DNA of 64,000 nucleotides from Syntrophomonas wolfei subsp. methylbutyratica (GTDB lineage Bacteria; Bacillota; Syntrophomonadia; Syntrophomonadales; Syntrophomonadaceae): assembly GCF_001570625.1 (NCBI RefSeq), contig NZ_BBQT01000004.1:62001-126000 (forward strand), written 5' to 3'. This document shows, piece after piece, positions 60,355-64,000 of this stretch. Position numbers and translations under genes: made by a program. The first letter of the stretch is position 1. The number at the start of each line of letters is the position of its first letter. Below the pieces are notes generated by a model that did not search any database, was not told where the DNA came from, and worked only from the letters and a program-made list of their open reading frames with translations.

Positions 60355-62322
60355 ATGAAGTTTTACCATAGTTTGCGGTTTAAATTGTTGATAGGGATAC
60401 TGCTGCTTTGTTTCCTGGCCTCGATTGGCCAAAGCCTGGTTTCTTTTTGGAGCGGGAAAAATGTTCTAACCAGTGAAATAACCAGTAAGTGCCAGCAAAT
60501 AGCGGAATCAACCAGCCAGGTGATCGATACCTATTTCGCCGGCAAGCTGGAAAAGTTCGATACCCTTAGCAAAACCAGTTTGCTGAAAAATATGCGGGAA
60601 GAGGAGATTATAGCGACTTTAGCCGGAATTATGACTTCTGAGTACGACAATATATATGTAATCTGGCCGGATGGCTCCACCGTAACCGACAGAGGAGAAA
60701 GACCACAACTGGCCGACCGGGATTACTTTAAACTGGCCATAAAGGGTCAAGCTAATATAGGAACTCCCATTATTTCCAAGACTACCGGCAACATGGTGGC
60801 ACCGATTGCAGTGCCTATTGTTCGGGAGCAGCAAGTAGTAGGGGTCTTGGGAGCAAGCTTAAAAATCCAAGAATTGATTGACGTGGTCAACCAGGTTAAG
60901 GTCGGCGAAACCGGTTATGCCTATATGATCGACCGGGAGGGAACTTTTGTAGCCCATCCCCAAAGCGAGTTTATCCTGGAGAGCAACCAGTTCGAGCTAG
61001 GGGAAGAACTGGCTGCCATAGGCAAGAAAATGATTGCCGGGGAGTCGGGGATAGTAAATTACAAATATGAAGGAATGGGAAAATATATGGCCTATGCTCC
61101 GGTTAAGAGCACCGGATGGGCTTTGGCTGTGACTGTACCCGTCAAAGAAGTAAATCAACCTTTGAACAATATGATGCAAAAAATTATTTTGATTACCGTG
61201 GTTACTCTAGCTCTGGCCATCCTGGTAATTTGGTTGATAAGCGGGAACTTTACCCGCCCGGTTCTGGCCATGGTAGGTATTACCGAACGACTATCGCAAA
61301 GGGATTTAACCCAAAATATAAAAAGCGATGATTCCTCGGAAATCGGTCTGCTGATGAATTCCCTGGGGGAAATGAAGGATAATCTCCATCAAGTCCTGGG
61401 GCAGATGGCCGCCAGTGCGGAAAGACTGGCAGCTGTTGCCGATAGTCTGTTTAACAATGCAGAGCAAAGCGGCAAGGCTTCCGAGCAGGTACATGCCAGT
61501 GCCGAGGAAGTGGCGCGGGCCGCGGCAACCCAGGCGGAAGACGCCCAAAAAACCAGTGAGCTAAGCCAGCAAGTAGGAATGGCCATGCAGAATGTAAGCC
61601 AGGCCACGGAGGATATGTCGCAGCAATCTCGACATTTTAAAAATATAGTAGCCCAGGCTACCGGCTTAATGTTGCAACAAAAGGAGAAGATGGATCAGAC
61701 CGTGGAAAGCACGGTTAATGTTTCCGAGGTAATAATGGATTTGAACAACAAAACCCAGGAAATAGGGGAGATTATAAGTGTTATTACCGATATAGCCGGG
61801 CAGACCAACCTCCTGGCGCTTAATGCGGCCATAGAAGCTGCCCGGGCAGGAGACTCGGGCCGAGGTTTTGCCGTAGTGGCGGAAGAAGTCCGGAAACTGG
61901 CGGAGGAGACCGGTAGTGCTACTCTGAATATTGGCGGCATCATAAGCGAAGTGCAGGCAGGGGTGGAACGGGTAGTGGCAGAAGTCCAAAAGGTAGAGAA
62001 GCAAGTCAGAGAGCAGGGAAGTTCTCTGGGAGAAAGTGTGGGAGCCTTTAGAGAAATAGAAAGCGGAGCCGGGAAGATGGATAATTCTATTCAGGATATA
62101 TCGGCTACTTTTGAGGAAATTGTAGCCTCGGCTGATGAGATTATACAGGCTATAGAAAATATTTCTGCCGTAACTCAGGAGTCGGCAGCATCGGCTGAAG
62201 AAGTAACCGCTATAAGCCAGAACCAGCTGGCGGCGGCCCAGAATATAGTACAGGTTAGCCAGGAACTGGAGACCCTGGCCGCAGAGTTAAAAGAGGTTAC
62301 TGCTACTTTCATACTCAGATAA
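60355..62322 (+). CDS. methyl-accepting chemotaxis protein (dCache sensor)
   Basis: A 655-residue receptor with AAAGGAGGGG upstream. Membrane helices at ~10-30 and ~275-297 bracket a double-Cache sensor: VIWPDGSTVTDRGERPQLAD with RDYFKLAIKGQANIGTPIIS, and GETGYAYMIDREGTFVAHPQ. A HAMP linker with ITERLSQRDLTQNI and the signalling tip [20 protein letters not shown] with [16 protein letters not shown] are intact. It should signal to CheA. A near-identical paralogue follows directly, evidence of tandem duplication. Confidence 0.94.
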   Translation: MKFYHSLRFKLLIGILLLCFLASIGQSLVSFWSGKNVLTSEITSKCQQIAESTSQVIDTYFAGKLEKFDTLSKTSLLKNMREEEIIATLAGIMTSEYDNIYVIWPDGSTVTDRGERPQLADRDYFKLAIKGQANIGTPIISKTTGNMVAPIAVPIVREQQVVGVLGASLKIQELIDVVNQVKVGETGYAYMIDREGTFVAHPQSEFILESNQFELGEELAAIGKKMIAGESGIVNYKYEGMGKYMAYAPVKSTGWALAVTVPVKEVNQPLNNMMQKIILITVVTLALAILVIWLISGNFTRPVLAMVGITERLSQRDLTQNIKSDDSSEIGLLMNSLGEMKDNLHQVLGQMAASAERLAAVADSLFNNAEQSGKASEQVHASAEEVARAAATQAEDAQKTSELSQQVGMAMQNVSQATEDMSQQSRHFKNIVAQATGLMLQQKEKMDQTVESTVNVSEVIMDLNNKTQEIGEIISVITDIAGQTNLLALNAAIEAARAGDSGRGFAVVAEEVRKLAEETGSATLNIGGIISEVQAGVERVVAEVQKVEKQVREQGSSLGESVGAFREIESGAGKMDNSIQDISATFEEIVASADEIIQAIENISAVTQESAASAEEVTAISQNQLAAAQNIVQVSQELETLAAELKEVTATFILR

Positions 62323-62352
62323 GTAGGGAACGTTCCGAATCAGGTATGACAG

Positions 62353-62406
62353 GGGGACGGAGTTGTTGACACATGCGCCAGCGCATGTGTCAACAACTCC
62401 GTCCCC
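62353..62406 (+). terminator. perfect 26-bp inverted repeat acting as terminator
   Basis: Two perfect 26-base arms (62353-62378 and 62381-62406, beginning GGGGACGGAGTTGTTGAC) flank a 2-base centre and are followed by TTTTAT. It lies 30 bases past the chemoreceptor stop and would form a very stable hairpin. The arm belongs to the GGGGACGG repeat family found at 7864, 21027, 25011 and 28431. Confidence 0.8.
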
Positions 62407-62486
62407 TTTTATCTGTGGGTTTTTTTGGATATATCCCATTAAAAAAGGAATTATTGAGTACACTGTCGAATAAAGCAGTAGTTTTT

Positions 62487-62514
62487 TAAAGAGAGAAAAG
62501 CCAAAAGCCGATGT
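62487..62514 (+). promoter_or_regulatory. sigma-D (flagellar/chemotaxis) promoter
   Basis: TAAA at 62487-62490 and GCCGATGT at 62507-62514 are separated by 16 bases, close to the Firmicute sigma-D consensus TAAA-N14-16-GCCGATAT. It lies 110 bases upstream of the second tandem chemoreceptor gene, the type of gene sigma-D controls. Confidence 0.65.
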
Positions 62515-62623
62515 TTTTTATATAGCTGTTTATATAGAGAAAGACAAAAAGCGGGGGAACGAATAATTTTAAAAAGGGGTGAGAGAAAAGAGTTTTACAG
62601 AAAGATAAAAAGGGGTGGGGGAA

Positions 62624-64000
62624 TTGAAATTTACACAAAGTCTGAAATTTAACTTTCTGCTTTGGATCCTGGGGGCTTTTTTTCTGGCCTCTATCGGACA
62701 AAGTTTTGTTTCCTACTGGAGCGGAAAGGATATATTGATCCAGCAGATCCAGGAGAACTGTACCCAAATAGCCGATGCTACGGGTGCTGAAATAGATTCC
62801 TGGATAGAGGGGAAATTCAGCGAAATGAGCACCCTGGCCAAGCTGGATGAGGTAAAGAAAATGGATGCGGAGCGCTTGCCCGCTCTCCTGAGCGGCTTGA
62901 TGTCGGCTGACCATGATAATCTCTATGTGGTCTGGCCGGATGGTACGGTGGTAGGCGATATTGGCCATATGGATTTTAAGCTGGATGATCGCAATTATTT
63001 CAAACTGGCTATGGAGGGAAAGGCTAATATCGATACCCCGGTGTTATCCAAAGCTACCGGTAACCTGGTGGCCCCTGTTGCCGTTCCCATTTACCGGGGA
63101 GACAAGGTAGTGGGGGTTCTGGGTGCCACCATCAAGGCGGAGAAGGTAACAGAGATTACTTCTCAGGTTAAGGTGGGAGAAACCGGCTATGCCTATTTGA
63201 TAAACCAGGATACTACTTTTGTGGCTCATCCCAAAAAAGACTATATACTGCAAAAGAAGCTATCTGATGAGGCCGAGGGAATAGAGGATATAATCAGCCG
63301 GATGACCGCTCTGGAGAGGGGAATAGCGGAATATAAGTTCGATGGCGTGGCCAAGTATATGGCCTATGATCCGGTAGAACTGGCCGGGTGGTCCCTGGCG
63401 GTTACGGTTCCGGTTTCCGAGGTCACCCAGCCTCTGGATAACATGCTGCACAAGATGATTATGGTAACGATAGTTACCTTGTTGCTGTTGAGTATTATTG
63501 TCTGGTTTGTTACTGGCCGCTTGACCAAACCCATACTGGGGATGGTGGGTATTACCACGCGCTTATCGCAGAGGGATCTGACTCAAGAAATTGAGAGCAA
63601 GAATCGCTCGGAGATAGGGCTTTTGATGAACTCGCTGCGGGATATGAATGATAATCTAAACGCGGTGCTCAAGCAGATGGCGGGAAGTTCGGAGCGCCTG
63701 GCCAGTGTATCCGATAATCTGATGCAAACCGCCCGGCAAACGGGGCAGGCTTCGGAACAGGTCAGCGCCAGTGCCGAAGAGGTAGCCCGGGCAGCCGCGG
63801 CTGAAGCTGAAGACGCCCAGAAGACCAGTGAACTGGTACAGCAGGTAGGGCTGGCCATGCAGAATGTGGGGAGCACTACCGAGGGCATATCCCAACAATC
63901 AATTAATTTCAAAAACATAGTAGGACGGGTTACGGGCTTGATGTTGCGGCAAAAGGATGAAATGGCTCTTACCGTTGACAGCACTGTAAATGTAGCCGGG
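62624..64000 (+). CDS. methyl-accepting chemotaxis protein, 3' end beyond the window
   Basis: From a TTG after AAGGGGTGGGGG the frame stays open for 459 codons to the window edge. It is a paralogue of the preceding receptor: FYLGAFFLASIGQSF-like first helix (FFLASIGQSFVSYWSGKD), VVWPDGTVVGDIGHMDFKLD, RNYFKLAMEGKANIDTPVLS, GETGYAYLINQDTTFVAHPK, second helix IMVTIVTLLLLSIIVWFV, HAMP with ITTRLSQRDLTQEI. The sequence stops before the signalling tip. The sensor halves differ more than the cytoplasmic parts, suggesting different ligands. It is preceded by a sigma-D-like promoter. Confidence 0.9.
   Translation, partial: MKFTQSLKFNFLLWILGAFFLASIGQSFVSYWSGKDILIQQIQENCTQIADATGAEIDSWIEGKFSEMSTLAKLDEVKKMDAERLPALLSGLMSADHDNLYVVWPDGTVVGDIGHMDFKLDDRNYFKLAMEGKANIDTPVLSKATGNLVAPVAVPIYRGDKVVGVLGATIKAEKVTEITSQVKVGETGYAYLINQDTTFVAHPKKDYILQKKLSDEAEGIEDIISRMTALERGIAEYKFDGVAKYMAYDPVELAGWSLAVTVPVSEVTQPLDNMLHKMIMVTIVTLLLLSIIVWFVTGRLTKPILGMVGITTRLSQRDLTQEIESKNRSEIGLLMNSLRDMNDNLNAVLKQMAGSSERLASVSDNLMQTARQTGQASEQVSASAEEVARAAAAEAEDAQKTSELVQQVGLAMQNVGSTTEGISQQSINFKNIVGRVTGLMLRQKDEMALTVDSTVNVAG

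Noticed and set aside
62486-62968. 160-codon minus-strand frame at the start of the last receptor gene
   Set aside because: The plus strand encodes a chemoreceptor closely matching its neighbour; the minus frame is a shadow.

Overview
The window looks like chromosomal DNA from an anaerobic, low-to-mid GC Firmicute of class Clostridia. Supporting signs are strong AGGAGG-type ribosome sites with frequent GTG/TTG starts, SLH and DivIVA-like proteins, a BlaI/M56 pair, a sigma-D-like chemoreceptor promoter, Hcp and Crp remnants, and a UGA-containing peroxiredoxin. A Syntrophomonas-like organism is my best guess, but no marker gene here proves it. No rRNA, tRNA or CRISPR array was seen.

0-3 kb is a graveyard: a decayed GGDEF gene, a toxin with a truncated antitoxin, and an hcp gene and a divergent Crp/Fnr gene fused by one deletion. 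A probable molybdenum/tungsten-cofactor-type riboswitch follows, and after it a 1,103-residue secreted protein with four sulfite-oxidase-fold repeats (3-6.4 kb). 6.4-13 kb holds a DNRLRE protein, a tiny ferritin-like protein, a zinc-ribbon protein, an HtrA-like protease, an SLH protein and a probable selenoprotein peroxiredoxin with a visible SECIS hairpin. 13-17 kb holds recombinase debris, a BlaI repressor with an M56-M23 fusion, and a RelB/RelE pair. 17.5-23 kb is a VTC/DUF4956/CotH operon facing a two-component system. 23-34 kb is ordinary metabolism and transport: a PurM-like protein, GNAT, a cDPG-synthetase-like GTPase, MFS, HDAC-like deacetylase, glutamate dehydrogenase, nucleotidase, hemerythrin, an ion permease and a lipoprotein.

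34.7-39.4 kb is a 3.9-kb insertion flanked by a 366-bp direct repeat. It carries a tyrosine recombinase, a small secreted protein and a nested IS21-family element.

The most notable region is 42-60 kb. It encodes a DivIVA-like coiled-coil protein and a fused coiled-coil/6-pyruvoyl-tetrahydropterin-synthase-like/polytopic membrane protein (now frameshifted). An XrtG-type exosortase homologue follows, with a carbohydrate-binding-like N-terminus and apparently no active-site Cys. Three glycosyltransferases, an SMR-like flippase, a methyltransferase, a second large membrane protein, a glycosidase-like lipoprotein, phosphomannomutase and a four-repeat tyrosine-phosphatase-like membrane protein complete the set. 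Together they suggest a surface-glycan assembly and anchoring system. Two tandem chemoreceptor genes end the window; the second runs off the edge.

Three families of non-coding repeats sit between genes: a MITE-like element, a ~100-170-bp element whose end supplies gene stop codons, and GGGGACGG-type hairpins.
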